DNA of 64,000 bases from Tillus elongatus (GCA_964006375.1 OZ023269.1:65220029-65284028), one strand, 5' to 3'. Shown: positions 39,567 through 55,236, numbered from the stretch's first letter. Made by a program: numbers and translations. The notes: generated by a model from the letters alone, not told the origin.

Positions 39567-39703
39567 TAGGATTTGCAGCTTTTTTAAATACACCTTTTCA
39601 TCTAGTACATATGATTTTTATTCTTATACAGTTTGCTTTCCTTAAACTTGTCCTACCTTCCCCTATATTTGCGTATTTCAATATTATTTCTACATTACTT
39701 CAT

Positions 39704-39707
<4 letters not shown>

Positions 39708-39771
<64 letters not shown>
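39708..39771. repeat. (TA)n microsatellite
   Basis: About 64 bp of TA in the 3' internal region of element B. Confidence 0.97.
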
Positions 39772-39774
<3 letters not shown>

Positions 39775-40097
39775 TTATCATATATCAGAATCTATCTTAG
39801 GTCTATTCCTTTCTTATTTACTGGTTTTGCTACTCAAACTGCTACTTCTTTCACTATTCTCCACCATATACAAATAATTGTTCATATTTTCCATTTTTCT
39901 TCATTATTTCCTTATTTTCCGATTTCAGATTGCTTTATCATATCCTATTCTGTCATTGACATTTTCTTTTTCTTCGATTTTCTTATACGCCTCAAGTTTT
40001 TCCTATATGTTAATATTCTTTCTTGCTTACAGTTCTTTTCCTTGATCTTATCCTTTTGCCATATGGCCTTGAATATTTTTAAAATTAATTAACTCCT

Positions 40098-40366
40098 TTC
40101 CAAGTCTGTTAATTTCTTAGCACAGCTACTTGTTCTTACTGCTCTGTTGCTACCTAGCCTTTATAATTTTATACGCTTTCTTTCCTAGTCTTTTGAATTC
40201 TTAGCACAGCTCCTTGTTCTTACTGCTCTGTTGCTACCTAGCTTTTATAATTTTATACGCTTTCTTTCTTAGTCTTTTTAATTCTTAGCACAGCTTCTTG
40301 TTCTTACTGCTCTGTTGCTACCTAGCTTTTATAATTTTATACGCTTTCTTTCCTAGTCTTTTGAAT
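40098..40366. repeat. 84-bp tandem repeat, three copies
   Basis: TTAGCACAGC recurs at 40117, 40201 and 40285, an exact 84-bp step; the units differ by a few bases. Lies just 3' of the integrase of element B. Confidence 0.9.
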
Positions 40367-40386
40367 GGAGTTCTGTGGAATATTAT

Positions 40387-43100
40387 TTAATTAGTTTGTC
40401 TAAATTCATATAAGTCGTTTATGTTAAATAAATCCCTGGTAGCTTTCGTTTCTGGATTGATTAGTTCATAACTATTAACGCCATTCTCATTCGCAATTTC
40501 GTATGGCCCTTTAAACGGTAATACCAATTTCTTACACTGATTGTTTGGTCTGTCAGCCACTTGCAATGCTTCTAAAATTACTAGGTCCCCTTTCTTCAAT
40601 TTCACTAGCTTCTTTCTTTTCTCTGAAATTTTTCTAATATATCGTTCTGCATTTCTTTTTCACTTGTTGTTTACTTCCTTTCAAAGCTCTTGGTGATCTA
40701 CTGTTGGATTTTCCCATTATCTGTTTGGTTGTATTTGTTTCATTATTAATATAGGTGCACATTCTGTGGCATTATTTGGCACATTGTTTAGAACATTCTG
40801 TATATTTTCCACATGATTTTCCCAGTCTCTCTGATTTTTACTGCATTTGCATCTTAAATGTTTTATTAGTTCTTGTATGTGTCGTTCTGCCGGTTTGCTC
40901 ATTGGGTGTCTGATGCTTGTATAATTTACCTGTATACCTTCTTTCATGCACAAATTTTGGAAAGTTTCATTTCGCAAATACATAGCATTATCCATTATTA
41001 AAGTTTTCATTTTCCCATTTTCACGTATGAATTCTTTTACTTTCTCAATTACAACCCTTTTGTTCATTCGTTTGTATGGATACATTCTTACAAACTTGGA
41101 AAAACTGTCTATCATCACCATTACATGCTTACTTCCATTCCAACTGGTTGCTAGTTCGCTTACAAAGTTAATTGCTACCACATCTAAACATTCTTTCACC
41201 AAAATACTCTTACATACAACTTGATTTACCCTATTTTTATGCTTCGACATCTGGCATACCTCACAAACTTTAATTTCCTTGCATATCACATAGTCATTCA
41301 AGCTATAAGAACATCCTCTAAATATTAGCCATACCTTTCTCTCTCCTATATGTGCATATTCTCCATGTATTGTCTCTGTCATACGTTTGGATAAATTTTT
41401 CGTTATCACATATACTTCTTGCCCATTGATACCTTTCACATACATCCCATCTTTCATTTTCTATTTTTTTCTCTTTCTGTCAAACACACTTGATCCTCTT
41501 TCACAGTTTCTTCCGAAAACATTCCCCCCTCTCATTTTCAATACACTCACATTAATTTTGAACTTTCTCACTCCTTCATTTCCATTCTCACAGTCCCTGG
41601 ATAATGAATCTGCCACGATATTGGTCTTACCTGGTATATACTTTATTATAAAATCATATTCTTGTAACAATAGTGACCATTGAATTCTATTGTTCATATA
41701 TCTATTTTTGAGCAAACTGGTTGGTGCAGAGTGATCTGTTTCGATCGTAAACTGGTTTCCTAGTAAATAAAATCTTAATTTGGTTATGCAGAAAATTATA
41801 CTTGCCAACTCAAGTTCTGTCACGCTATATTTCTTTTCATGAGACTTAGTTGTTCTAGAAACAAAACAAATTGGTACTTCAACCCCCTTTCTTTCTTGCA
41901 GTAACACACCTGCTAGCTTTTGCGCTGAAGCATCTGTCCTCAAGATGAATTGGTAGTCAGGCTGATATATTTTAAGTTTTTACAGAATTCTGAAAGTATT
42001 GTCTGGAATGCTTCTTCCATTGCATTGTTCCAATTCCATTTTACCCCCTTTTTAAGAATTTTTAGCAACGGGTATAGTTTTGCACTAAGATTTGGTATGA
42101 GTCTTTTGAAATAATTTATCACACCGATAAATCACCTTAACGTTTTTAAATTAGTTGGCCTTTTAAAATTTATGATTGTGCTTCTACTCTTTCTGGATTT
42201 ATTTGTACCCCTTCTTTTGTTATCTTAAAACACAGAAATATAACTTCCTTTTGGAAAAAATGTACACTTTTCTATATTTATTTTCAATCAAGACCTGTCT
42301 AGTTCTTCTATAATTATTTTTATGTGTTCCTTGGGGCTAACTGGATCTTTGCCGTATAAAATATCGTCTACATAATGTAGAGCAAAATCTTTGTATTTAT
42401 TTAAAATTTCGTGGGCACTACTTTGAAACGATACAATACTCCATCGATTGAAAAGCCAGTATAATCTGCTTTCCTATGCTAATGTTATAAGCCAAAAGCT
42501 ATGCTTTAAGTCTATCTTAGTAAAAATTTTTGCTTGTCCTATATGGCCAAAAATCGAATCTAAATTTTTAGGTGATTAGTACTAGGGTACTGAGTGTTTA
42601 TTTACATTACGAGGATCTAAACATAGTCTGAGCTCTCCATTGGATTTTTTTCACCACTACTATGGGGTTTACAAAAGGTGTATCTGCTTTTTCTATAATT
42701 CCACTGCTTAGCATTTCATTTATCTCGTATGCCACTTCTTTTCTGTATTTATATGGTATTGGGTACGTTTTCGCCTTAAAATGTTATATAACTTTCACCT
42801 CTATCGAATGATTATTCTTCCATGATACTCTTGTCTCTTCATTTATCAAGTCCTCATGTTCTTTCAACAGTTCTATCATTTCTCTTTTGTCATTTTCCTC
42901 ACCTACTACTTCCTTATACCACTCTTCTGCATCATTCGTTACCATATGTTCATTCTGTCTTACACTCAGCTCATTTATACAATCATTTTTCTCATTCTTT
43001 TGTGATACCTTTTGCAACTGATTTATACACTCATTTTTCTCATTCTTTTGTGATACCTTTTGCATTTCAATCTTGTTTTTTTTGATTAGAGTTTTGACTT
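40387..43100 (-). pseudogene. pol: Gypsy element B RT, RNase H and integrase
   Basis: Read from 43100 downward: a Lys/Glu/Asn-rich pre-RT region (MQKVSQKNEKNECINQ and a repeat of it), RT in several frames with YVDDILYG near 42365, RNase H (41943-41461: TDASAQKLAGVLLQER, TIETDHSAPTSLL, PGKTNIVADSLSRD), integrase (41457-40717: HGEYAH...CEVCQMSKH zinc site; core residues in DVVAINF, IMDNAMY and PAERHIQE) and an integrase C-terminal domain (40605-40387: LKKGDLVILEALQ, LPFKGPYEI). Stops and frameshifts throughout RT. Parallel peptides occur in element A. Confidence 0.85.
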
Positions 43101-43119
43101 TGAGAACTGGCTCATTCAG

Positions 43120-44300
43120 TCAATGTCAATATTTAAAATGATAAAGGATGCATCTGACCTTGCTTTTCACAATGGCAAAACCTGTCTTAAGAATGTTAAT
43201 CCAACAAGCTCTTTAACTTTTTTCTTTTATCTTCTTTTATCTCCCTATACACTTGCTGTTTACTAAAAATATATACTAAAATTTAAACTTACACACATCC
43301 ACCCACACACGTACGCGAGCGCATATACACTCATGTATATGCACCCACATCAATAGGCTTATATGTCCAGTACTTAACACTAGGTCCAGGATAGAAAATG
43401 CACATTATTTCTTCATGTGCACATACACACACACATACATATGCATGCACACATCTACGCTACAAGTTGTTGCAGGAGAAACACTGGGATACTTTTTACA
43501 CCAATGGAGCCTGTCATGGTGACTTTTTAACGTACTGGGGAGGCTGCGGTCAAAAGAGGTTAACACAAGGAAAGGCACAAAGGAACTTACTTTTATCTCT
43601 CTGACTATACATTAATCTGCTTGGTTTATTTAGTATCCCTTAAGACTATATAGTATATTACCACTGGTACAATATTTATTGGAACAGTCCAATTTTTAGA
43701 ATATCATCTTTTTACTAAGAGCTATATAAACCTAGCTAACTTAGAGTCTTTAACAAAACACATGAAAGCTATCATGACACTTTTATTACAAACAGCTTCA
43801 TACATAAGTAATGTCACATTAAGTGGAAAGGAAACATTGTATTCTATCAAATTAAAAAAGAATATTTTTCTTTGTTCATAATACAGGAAAACATTAAATG
43901 ATTTAAATCAGCTGGGCTGGTATTATATTATCTTCAACTTTTATTTTATACAAGTGAGACTTAAAAGCACCATGGCTTATGATAATTTTAATCATTACTT
44001 TACCCATGCATACTTCCTTTCTCGCCTTATCAATTAAAATTTGGTTATTTTCTAATACCACTTAATATTCCAAATTGGGCACGATTAATAGTTGTAGCAG
44101 CAATAACAGTCAAGGTAGAAGAAAATTTTCCACACAAAGGGCTATCCAAAATAAGCCCGATATCAATTGATTGCCCCAATGAAATGGTGGCAGTGATAAA
44201 ATCCAAACAGGAGATCCAATGGCGAATAATAATAATAGAAATATCAATGAAGAACCAATTAGAGACTCTAACCAGTAAGTCAATCTTGTGAATATTGTAA
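43120..44300. other. Unassigned block inside element B
   Basis: Interrupts element B between the pre-RT region and protease. Has CA-rich stretches (43295-43350, 43420-43450) but no frame or repeat that I recognise. Probably another insertion whose ends I cannot define. Confidence 0.5.
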
Positions 44301-44309
44301 TTATAAATG

Positions 44310-46955
44310 TGGAGATTTTTTTATATTGTTTTTTATATTTCAACAACACACCACAAGGGATCACAGCCTAAATACTATCGTAACGTGGTTGTCGACAAGG
44401 AGGAAAGAGGCAACTTGTTAATTCTGGACTTGAAGGTTTGGAGGCTCGGAGGAAAAGGAAAAAGATGTGCCGGGAAGGAATTCCACAACTTGGAAGTCCT
44501 CGGGACAAAAGAGCGGGCATAACAAGATGTTCTATGTCTGGTGACCTGGACAGTAAAAGGGTGCATTCGCTCTGTTCCCCTGGTAGATCTGTTAGGGGCA
44601 GCAGGTGGGGGAACTATGGAGGAAAGCTCCTCTGAGCAGTGCCCGTGCAGATATCTATAAAATAGAGAGAGGTCACCAACGGCACGTCGGTGGGCAAGGG
44701 ATGGCAGCCTTTGGGTGAGGGTAGGGTCACCGATGAGACGTATAGCTCTCTTTTGAATGGAGTCCAGGATAGGAGTGTAGAAGCGGCAGCTGCACCCCAG
44801 ATGTGGGAGCAGTATTCGAGGTTTGGCCTTATTTGTGCAGTATATAAGGTATAGAGATTAGCTGGTCAAAAGTATTTGCGAGCCCGGAAGAGGAAACCTA
44901 ATTTCTTAGTAGCCGCTTCTACAATTGATGTGACATGTTGGTGCCAATTAAGATTTCGATCCACACAAATGCCAACAAGAGAAAAGGACTCATTACTTTG
45001 AATAACTTGGTTGTTCATTGTGATGGGTCTAGGGCTGGTGTATCTCTTATGAGAAAGAAAGCAAGACTGAGATTTGGTGGGGTTGAATTGTACAAGATTT
45101 CTACTTCCCCAGTCTAATATTTTTTGGAGATCCACAGAGACAGAACCTTCCATGAGTCTGCGATCCTCATCTAATTGGGCTAAAGAGACAGGCTTAGAAT
45201 ATTGTATATTTGAGTGGAGGATGCTGTCGTCCGCGTAACTGTGAACTGGGTTGGATGTGCTAGAGAGGAGGTCATTGATGTGGAGAAGAAACAAAGTAGG
45301 GGCTAAAGCTGAACCTTGAGGAACTCCTGCATTAATTTTATACAGTTTAGAGGAATGGCCATCAGCGACAACAGAAATGCTCCGGTTGGAGAGGAAATTT
45401 TCTGTCCAGGTACAGAGTTTTGGTGGTAGGCCATATGCCGGAAGTTTATTAAGCAGCGCTACATGCCAGACCTGGTCGAATGCTTTGGATATGTCTAGAG
45501 CGACAATCTGGGATTCACCGTGTAGTTCCAGAGACTTGTTCCAAGAATGGGTGACAAAGGAAAGGAGGTTGGCAGTTGATCTGCGCTGACGGAATCCATA
45601 CTGCCTGTCGTGGATTAGACAGTGTTTTTCAAGAAATTTTAATAATTCGGTGTTTATATACTTTTCCATCACTTTAGAGACGACTGGGAGGAGAGAAATA
45701 GGCCTGTAGTTGCTAGGAAGCGCTTTGGATCCTTTCTGGGGGACGGGTTGTACTCGAGCAGTTTTCCAGTTACTAGGGAATATGCCTTTATTGTAAGATG
45801 TCTGAAACAGACGCGTCAGGACTGGAGCAAGTTCTGGTGGGCATTTTTTGAGAACAATTGCTGGGATCTCGTCAAGGCTAGAGGCTTTCCTGGTATTAAG
45901 AGAACAAAGCATCTTTCGTACCGTTTTAGTTTTGAAAATGATATCTGTCTTTTTATTCGTGACATTGGGGACTGTTGGTGGTTGAACATTTGGAGGTGGG
46001 TTGAGAGTATAATTGCCGGCGAACAATGAAGCAAAGAGTTCAGCCTTGCCCAGGGCGTGTATAGAAGCGTTTTGTGAGCTTTGACCTTTTCAAGTCTGGC
46101 CTTGTCAGAGGATTTAGAGAACCAGGACTTTTGAGTGGCTGAAGAGACTTTCTCTCCACGTGGAATAAACAATTTCATGCCAGCTTGGATAGTTTCGGTG
46201 ACATTTTGTGATATATCAGAGGGGTCAGGATGAGAGAAGCAGAGAGACGCCCATGGAAATGAGGAAAAGTAATCCCGCATTTCGCCCCAGTTCGCGGAGT
46301 TGTAGTGCCAAACGATACGTGGGTGTGATGACCAAGGGGGGCGGTGACTGATATCTTATAGCATTTGGGTTTTGTAGTAAGAAGGAGATCCAAGGGATTT
46401 GAGCTGTGTGTTGGGATGTGAGGATAGTAAGTAGGTTGCTGAACCATATTGGCTAAAGAATTGCTGACTGCAAAAGCCTCCGCTGCTCTCCCTTGTGGAT
46501 CGGTTTTTGAAGATCCTAACCATTGCTTATTATGGACATTAAAGTCACCAAGAATAGTGACCTCGGAGGAAGGATATTCAGAAATCAGATGGTCTGTTTT
46601 TTCAGAAAGGTAGTCGAAGAGCTGGACAAAGTTGTTGTCAGAAGGTGACCGGTAAATGCAATAGATGACTTTAGTTGTAGCCCTGAGAGAGAGTTTCATC
46701 CAAAGTATGTATTTTCTTCCAGCTTCTAAATTATGGAGTCTGGTGCAGGTTAGATTGCTACGGACATATGCGCACACGCTTCCATGCAATCTAAAGGAAG
46801 TAAGGAGCTCATACCCCGGGAAATTAAGGTGATTAGTGGCTGTTTTGGTACTGATTTGGGTTTCGGTGAGGAAGAGGAGTTGGAGCCTATTAGCCTGGAG
46901 AAAATGGTGTACGGAATTCAGGTTAGCATTTAGACCACATATATTCGAGAAAGAT
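44310..46955 (-). mobile_element. Jockey-type LINE, 5'-truncated, frame-broken
   Basis: Inserted within the protease region of element B. From the 5' side: endonuclease of the APE type (46955-46175: LFLTETQIS, CIYRSPSDNN, TILGDFNVHNKQW, NPLDLLLT), a linker with frameshifts (46280-45816), then RT (46026-44866: SNYRPISLLPVVSKVMEK, YGFRQRRSTANLL, VALDISKAFDQVWH, GVPQGSALAPTLF, SYADDS). A stop at 44866 separates the C-terminal region (LDSIQKRAIRLIGD; SKLWNSFPAHLFP) that ends near 44375. The 3' end is A-rich near 44310. About 2.65 kb, lacking ORF1. Confidence 0.88.
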
Positions 46956-47230
46956 GTGTACTTCACAAATTTTCCTTTTCCTGGAGTTGATAAGTGTGAT
47001 CTTGGATATTTGATGGATATTTACCAATGGAATTTCTAAACTCTTCACCAGCTCTTCGTTTATTAGTGATGCCTCTGCTCCTGTATCGATCATCATATTA
47101 ATTTTCTTATTTTTACACAAAGTTTCAATAAATATTAGGCCTATAGATTCTTGTGTATCGTTTTCATTCCCAAAAGCTATATATTGTCTAGGGTGTTCGT
47201 ATTTACATAAATTATATAGCTTTTGACGTA
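46956..47230 (-). pseudogene. Gypsy element B protease fragment
   Basis: Frame with MMIDTGAEASLINEELV, a good retropepsin active site (DTGA), preceded by CKYEHPRQY and SIGLIFIE, which match CIYEHPREI and SIGLIFIK of element A. Cut at about 46956 by the LINE insertion. Confidence 0.8.
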
Positions 47231-47469
47231 TTGGTCTGTGCTTATTTAAAAATTCTGGTTATTGTTGTTGGCAGAAGATGCTTGTTGTACTACATTTCTG
47301 TCATCTTGGCTCTGGCTTCTTTCCATCGTTATTGTATTGACTCTTGGATTGTTATTATTTCCTTGTTCTCGGTTTTGCCCATTATTTCTCTGGTAATTGT
47401 TGGTCCTGCTGTCGGTAGTTGTTCCCTGCGTTCCTATTATTTGAGAGGTCCTTTACCTACAGATTTTAC

Positions 47470-47990
47470 ATAGAGTTCAACAAATTACCTGATAAGCTAA
47501 AATTTTGTGGGTCTCTGGGGCGCTTTAAGAGGGAAATTAAATGATATCTAAAAGATCTACAATTCTAACAAAATAGATTATATATCTAAGAATGCGAAGT
47601 TGTAGGTGTGGGTGAGGGAGGTGAATGTTGCTGGTAATATGGGGGATGGACGATGAGCGGATGTTTATAATTAATTAACTTTGGGGAGATTATGTATGAT
47701 GGATGACAGTAAGTATTAGAATGACCGACTGGTGTATAGAGGATAGCCATGTTAGATTATTAGTGTTCGAGTATTAGTGTTCGACTATTAGTGTTTTGAT
47801 CTCACAACAGGCGATACTTGCGGGACGTGAATTTGTTACACGGAAGCTTTATCAATCACAGCTTTTTTGTTGCGATTATCTGTAGGACATGCTTTATTTG
47901 TTTATGTTTTAATAGTTTGGGAGGGGATGGAAGAACAGTTTTAGTTGAATCCCGTCCAATTTGTTGATCCTCATAATGTTTATAATTAGA
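47470..47990 (+). mobile_element. LINE 3' end fragment in element B gag
   Basis: EFNKLPDKLKFCGSLGRFKR then a stop (47475-47540) matches the C-terminal end of many LINE RT proteins (FN.LP...K...SL..FK). The remaining 450 bp would be 3' UTR. It splits the Asn-rich end of gag (resuming at 47470 and 48000). Ends approximate. Confidence 0.55.
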
Positions 47991-48129
47991 TAATTTTTAT
48001 CTTACTTTGTATCTGGATTTGAATGTATATATAGTGTTAGAGGAGAAGCAAATAAAGGTATTAATATTATTATACTCGTTTCTTCTTTCCTGGTACCTGT
48101 TGTCTTCTATTTTAGTTGTAATTGTTGTA

Positions 48130-49748
48130 ATCTGGTTAATTTCCTGAAAACCTCCCCCTTCTTTTACCATTGTTTTGACAATTTTGATAATTTTGCCTAT
48201 TTTGTTCTTCCGGTGGTCTTCCATTGTTATTGTAGTTATAATTGTTGTTGTAATTTTGTCTATTTTGATTTTGATCGTTCTGTTGTTTTCTATTATCGTT
48301 ATAATTATTATTTTGGTTGTTTTGTTGACCAGGCCATCTCGTATTACCTCCTGTATCTTTTCGTTCATTTGTTTTTCTCTCATTATCTTTCTTTTTCTCT
48401 GTTCGTTCAACTCTACCCAGGTAATTTGTCAACTTGTCTAATATTTTGGATGCCAATAGTTTCGGCAATCTGGTTCTTGTAGTGTCTGGCTATATATAAT
48501 ACTATTTCTTCCTCCGTCATCCTTGGTTGAAGGTGTTGACCCATATTATACATTCTTAGTGCATAGTTCACCATATATTTTAGTTGGTTCCTGTCGTGTT
48601 TTCCCAAATATAGCTGTTCTGACAATATTGCTTGCTCTGCTTCTCCCCAGAAATGATGTAAGAATGTTTCTTTGAAGTCTTCCTTGTCCTCGAACTGTTC
48701 TTCCTTGCTTACAAACCATATTAGAGGGTTTCCTACTAAATTTCTCTTGACCATTTCCCATTTATCCTCTAGGTCAGGTATATTTCTAATTTGATTCATA
48801 ATTGTCTTTATAAATACTTTTGGGCGCAAATGCTTTATGTCTCCATTGACTTTTGTACCACCCTCGTACTTGCTGTACATGATTGTAGGTATATTTTGGA
48901 TTGTTTGTTGTTTTATTAGGTTTCGTATTTTATTTTCTATTTCTTCCTCTTTATTGTTTATCGTCCCCTCTAAAGTAGTTATTTTTATTGTGTTCTTCCT
49001 TACTTCTCCGTTTAACTATTCTGCCCTGTTGTAGTCATTTATTAACCGTATATTAATTTCTTGCTGGAAATTTTCCAGTTTCCCTTCTGTTATGTTATTC
49101 ATTCTTTTCACTTCCACATAATGTTCATCATCCACTTTCTTTATGCCCAGAATTACTTCATCTCTCTTATTTATACTTTCGATTACTTCCTTTCTTGTTT
49201 CCTGTATTTTATTCTCAACTTCTTCCTGCAATTTTACATATTCTTCTTTCATTCTTTCCCACTTTGTTTCCTGTTCGATTATTTTATTGTTTAGTATATC
49301 AAATTTCACATTCATTTCTTCTTTGATACTAACGTCCATCCTTACCATATTTTCTTCATTCTTTTATTCCATTCTCACCATATTTTGCTTTATACTCATT
49401 AAATATTGTAACACCATGTCATCATTTGGGCCGGTTTACTTCGATGTTTCTTGGACTATCTCTACTTCTTCCTCTCCGCTCACCTTCTCTATTTCATCAG
49501 CATTTATACTCTCTTGAGATATCACTTCCATTGCATTTTCTTCTCTTTCCTCTGGGGCCTCCATTTTTTTCTCTTCGACATTTTCCCCCATTTCTTCTTG
49601 AGGTACTTGTGCTGTTTCTCGTTCCTGTCTTCTTTCTTCATCTATCTCAATGCGTTCTTGTTGTTCAAGCTCTCTCTCTCTCTCTCACACTCTCTCTTCC
49701 TTTACCTTGTCTGTCCTTTGACATTATTGGTTTCCTTCCCCTTGGCAT
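48130..49748 (-). pseudogene. gag: Gypsy element B gag
   Basis: Likely start ATG 49748 (MPRGRKPIMSKDRQGKG), then a Glu/Arg-rich stretch, stops near 49430 and 49365, a coiled-coil-like segment (49348-49016: KWERMKEEYVKLQEEVENK), and the Gag core (48880-48413: FWGEAEQAILSEQLYLGKH, a hallmark of Ty3/Gypsy Gag). A frameshift leads to an Asn/Gln-rich, basic nucleocapsid-like tail (48468-48136, also 47470-47230). No CCHC knuckle is visible. Confidence 0.8.
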
Positions 49749-49787
49749 TTTATTTATTTATTTCAAGTTTTCGTGAAATAATTTTTG

Positions 49788-49807
49788 GGCTCCACGTACG
49801 GGCGACA
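49788..49807 (-). other. Primer binding site of element B, tRNA-Lys-like
   Basis: The + strand next to the LTR reads GGGCTCCACGTACGGGCGACA, close to the 3' end of animal tRNA-Lys (GAGCCCCACGTTGGGCGCCA from memory), with a few mismatches. Confidence 0.6.
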
Positions 49808-49809
49808 AT

Positions 49810-51598
49810 TGATATGATTTTTACTGTCCTAATGTGGATGTAATTTGTGTATATTTTAATTTTATGTAGATATTTATCTAATTGTTGTGTTTAAGTATAG
49901 TATTTGTAGAGTTTTCGACACAAATATTTGTATACTTGGTATTATAAAGCATAAATTATGTATTATATTTATGAAATTCAAATTTTTAACTTGCTGGGTG
50001 CCTTTAAATGTCTTTATTTATAATATTTATATTGATTATTTGAATATTGGACTCACTATAATATTTAATTTATTTCATAAATCAAAATCTGATGTAAATA
50101 AAATTTTGTTAATTTTTAAGAATTATATCCAATGCTAAAATAAATTTATGTTTATATGAGTCTTTGAATAAATTTATTTTTTATTTATTTTATTTGCTTC
50201 TTACTTGTCCACGGCTTTAGATTGACTCCTTTCTGCAGGTCTGTAGTGGGTTGCATTTGAAAATTCTTAACTATAACCTCTTTTCAAACCTAAATTTTCT
50301 GTAGAACCTTTTATCAAATTATGTGCCTTGTTAGGCAATAAGATATGCAATGTACAAGAATTTAAAAACCTTTTAACTTCTATATTAATATCTGTTTTCG
50401 TAAATGCAAAGAATTGACAACAATATTAATTACTCTAGCATGACAATTTATTTTGATTTGACATTTATTTACTTACTGGATCCTTCTAATGATTCTAGCT
50501 ATTGGCCATTTAAATTTACAAATTCCTGTTAACTTTAGTTTGCGTTCGAACTGACTATTGTTTATATTTCCCGCGATATTTGTCTTCTACAAATTGTTAG
50601 ATTCTCAAAAGATTCAAATTCCCGTTCCTATGGCAACCGTATTAGGCAAAATGGACGATATTTTTAAGTTAATATTCTGACTAGGCAGAGCAGCGACATC
50701 TACAGAGATTTATACGAGACTCCTTGTTCTACCATTCTAAAATCTATTTCTACAGAATTTTAGCGACGTGAAATGCTATTTCAATCTTTATTGATGTTAC
50801 AATTGACAATGTGTTATGGCTTTAAGCCTATTTCGACCAGTAGTTACGATAATTATGTTAAAATGTTACTATGTTGATAAATACTTTATATGGCAAATAG
50901 CGTTAGATAATTAGGTTAAAATGTTACTATGTTGTTAAATACCTTCAGTAGCGTTACTTTAGCTATGTATAGTTTCCGCTCAATTTACTATCTGGGCTTA
51001 CTTCTTGGCTACAAAATAATGTGCACAAGAAAGGGTGGGTATACACTGTTGTTTTGACCACTGTGCTGTATTGTTCTTCAGGTTTTATCAATGTTTTTTA
51101 TTATAAAACTAACAATGATTGTAAAGCTGGTGGTCGCTTCGGTCTCTACAGCTAACAACTCCTTCGAAGGTGCAGGATATGAGAAATTAAAATTCTTCAC
51201 CAATTATATTTGTTTTCTCACAAAACTCGCAGTTTGTTTTTCCTCTGTTCCAACGGTTCCTTTCCATTCACAATCTTAGTCAAAACAATCAGTTCCTTTA
51301 ATGTTCATGAATTAAAAAACCACTGCAATGAAATCGGTAAGTACAATAACAGTGTTCATATACGCGCTAAATTCAAATTTTAACTGTCTGTTTACATTAT
51401 ATCTAACCTAATATTTGAATTTTCTTAAACCAATTGTTAGTCACTTTCACATTAAATTCACACTACCTTAATTGTCTCTGTTTACATTATATCTAACCTA
51501 ACATTTGAATTTTCTTATAATTAATTAGCTTATTTTCTCTTCTCAAAATACATACCTTTAATGTTTACTTAGTGCAATATACCACTTTTAATAGCAAA
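49810..51598 (-). repeat. 5' LTR of Gypsy element B, truncated
   Basis: Matches 36466-38467 in order with small indels and lacks the P1 insertion. The match stops at AGCAAAC (51598), where the H2B fragment begins; about 580 bp of U3 is missing. Confidence 0.82.
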
Positions 51599-51836
51599 CA
51601 GCAACCTCGACAGCGGTATCTCGAGCAAGGCCATGAGCATAATGAACAGCTTCGTCAACGACATATTCGAGCGCATCGCCGCCGAAGCCTCCAGGCTCGC
51701 TCATTACAATAAGAGGTCCACGATACCCAGTCGGGAGATCCAGAACGCGGTCAGGCTCCTTCTGTTCTGTAAACTCGCCGAACACGCCGTCAGCGAAAGC
51801 ACCAACGCGGTTACAAAGTACACCAGCTCGAAATAA
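51598..51836 (+). pseudogene. Histone H2B, C-terminal fragment
   Basis: Codes for about 78 residues of H2B without internal stops: [36 protein letters not shown] and the end AVTKYTSSK with a stop. The N-terminal tail and first helix are absent, the sequence abutting the truncated LTR. Several normally invariant positions are changed: PGELAKHAVSEGTKAV of the family reads [18 protein letters not shown] content is far above the surroundings. No histone 3' stem-loop is evident; an A18 tract follows 150 bp later. Best read as a truncated, possibly retrocopied, pseudogene. Confidence 0.85.
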
Positions 51837-51983
51837 ATAAACGTTTGTTGCGTTTCAATTGTGTCACATTGATTGAACGGGAAACTTGGAGAGAAAGGAA
51901 ACGTAATCTGCGTTAGGCTTCTCATCATAGCTATATATATTGCGGTGCTATCGGGGCGGCAAGGCCGCGGACGAGCCCTGAGG

Positions 51984-52002
51984 GAAAAAAAAAAAAAAAA
52001 AA
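51984..52002 (+). repeat. Poly(A) tract
   Basis: About 18-19 A after GCCCTGAGGG, just before TAGC(TA)n. Could be the tail of the H2B retrocopy or a simple repeat. Confidence 0.7.
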
Positions 52003-52005
52003 TAG

Positions 52006-55236
<3,231 letters not shown>

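Larger units (their letters stand above)
36466..51598 (-). mobile_element. Gypsy element B, long-LTR type, heavily invaded
   Basis: The left LTR (36466-39052) and right LTR (49810-51598, truncated) are homologous over about 1.8 kb. Between them, on the - strand, are gag (48130-49748), protease (46956-47230), RT, RNase H and integrase (40387-43100). A primer site resembling tRNA-Lys adjoins the right LTR. Long LTRs and a tRNA-Lys primer recall the Ulysses/Osvaldo group of Gypsy elements; that placement is inference. Insertions inside: two short 13-bp-TSD units, a Jockey-type LINE, a LINE 3' end, a (TA)n and an unassigned block. Old and inactive. Confidence 0.85.

Noticed and set aside
49659..49700. 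Frame rich in Leu/Ser/Phe on the + strand at 49143-49843
   Set aside because: Antisense of the purine-rich start of element B gag.
51633..51836. Functional histone H2B gene
   Set aside because: The N-terminal tail and first helix are missing, several invariant residues are changed, and no histone 3' stem-loop is seen.
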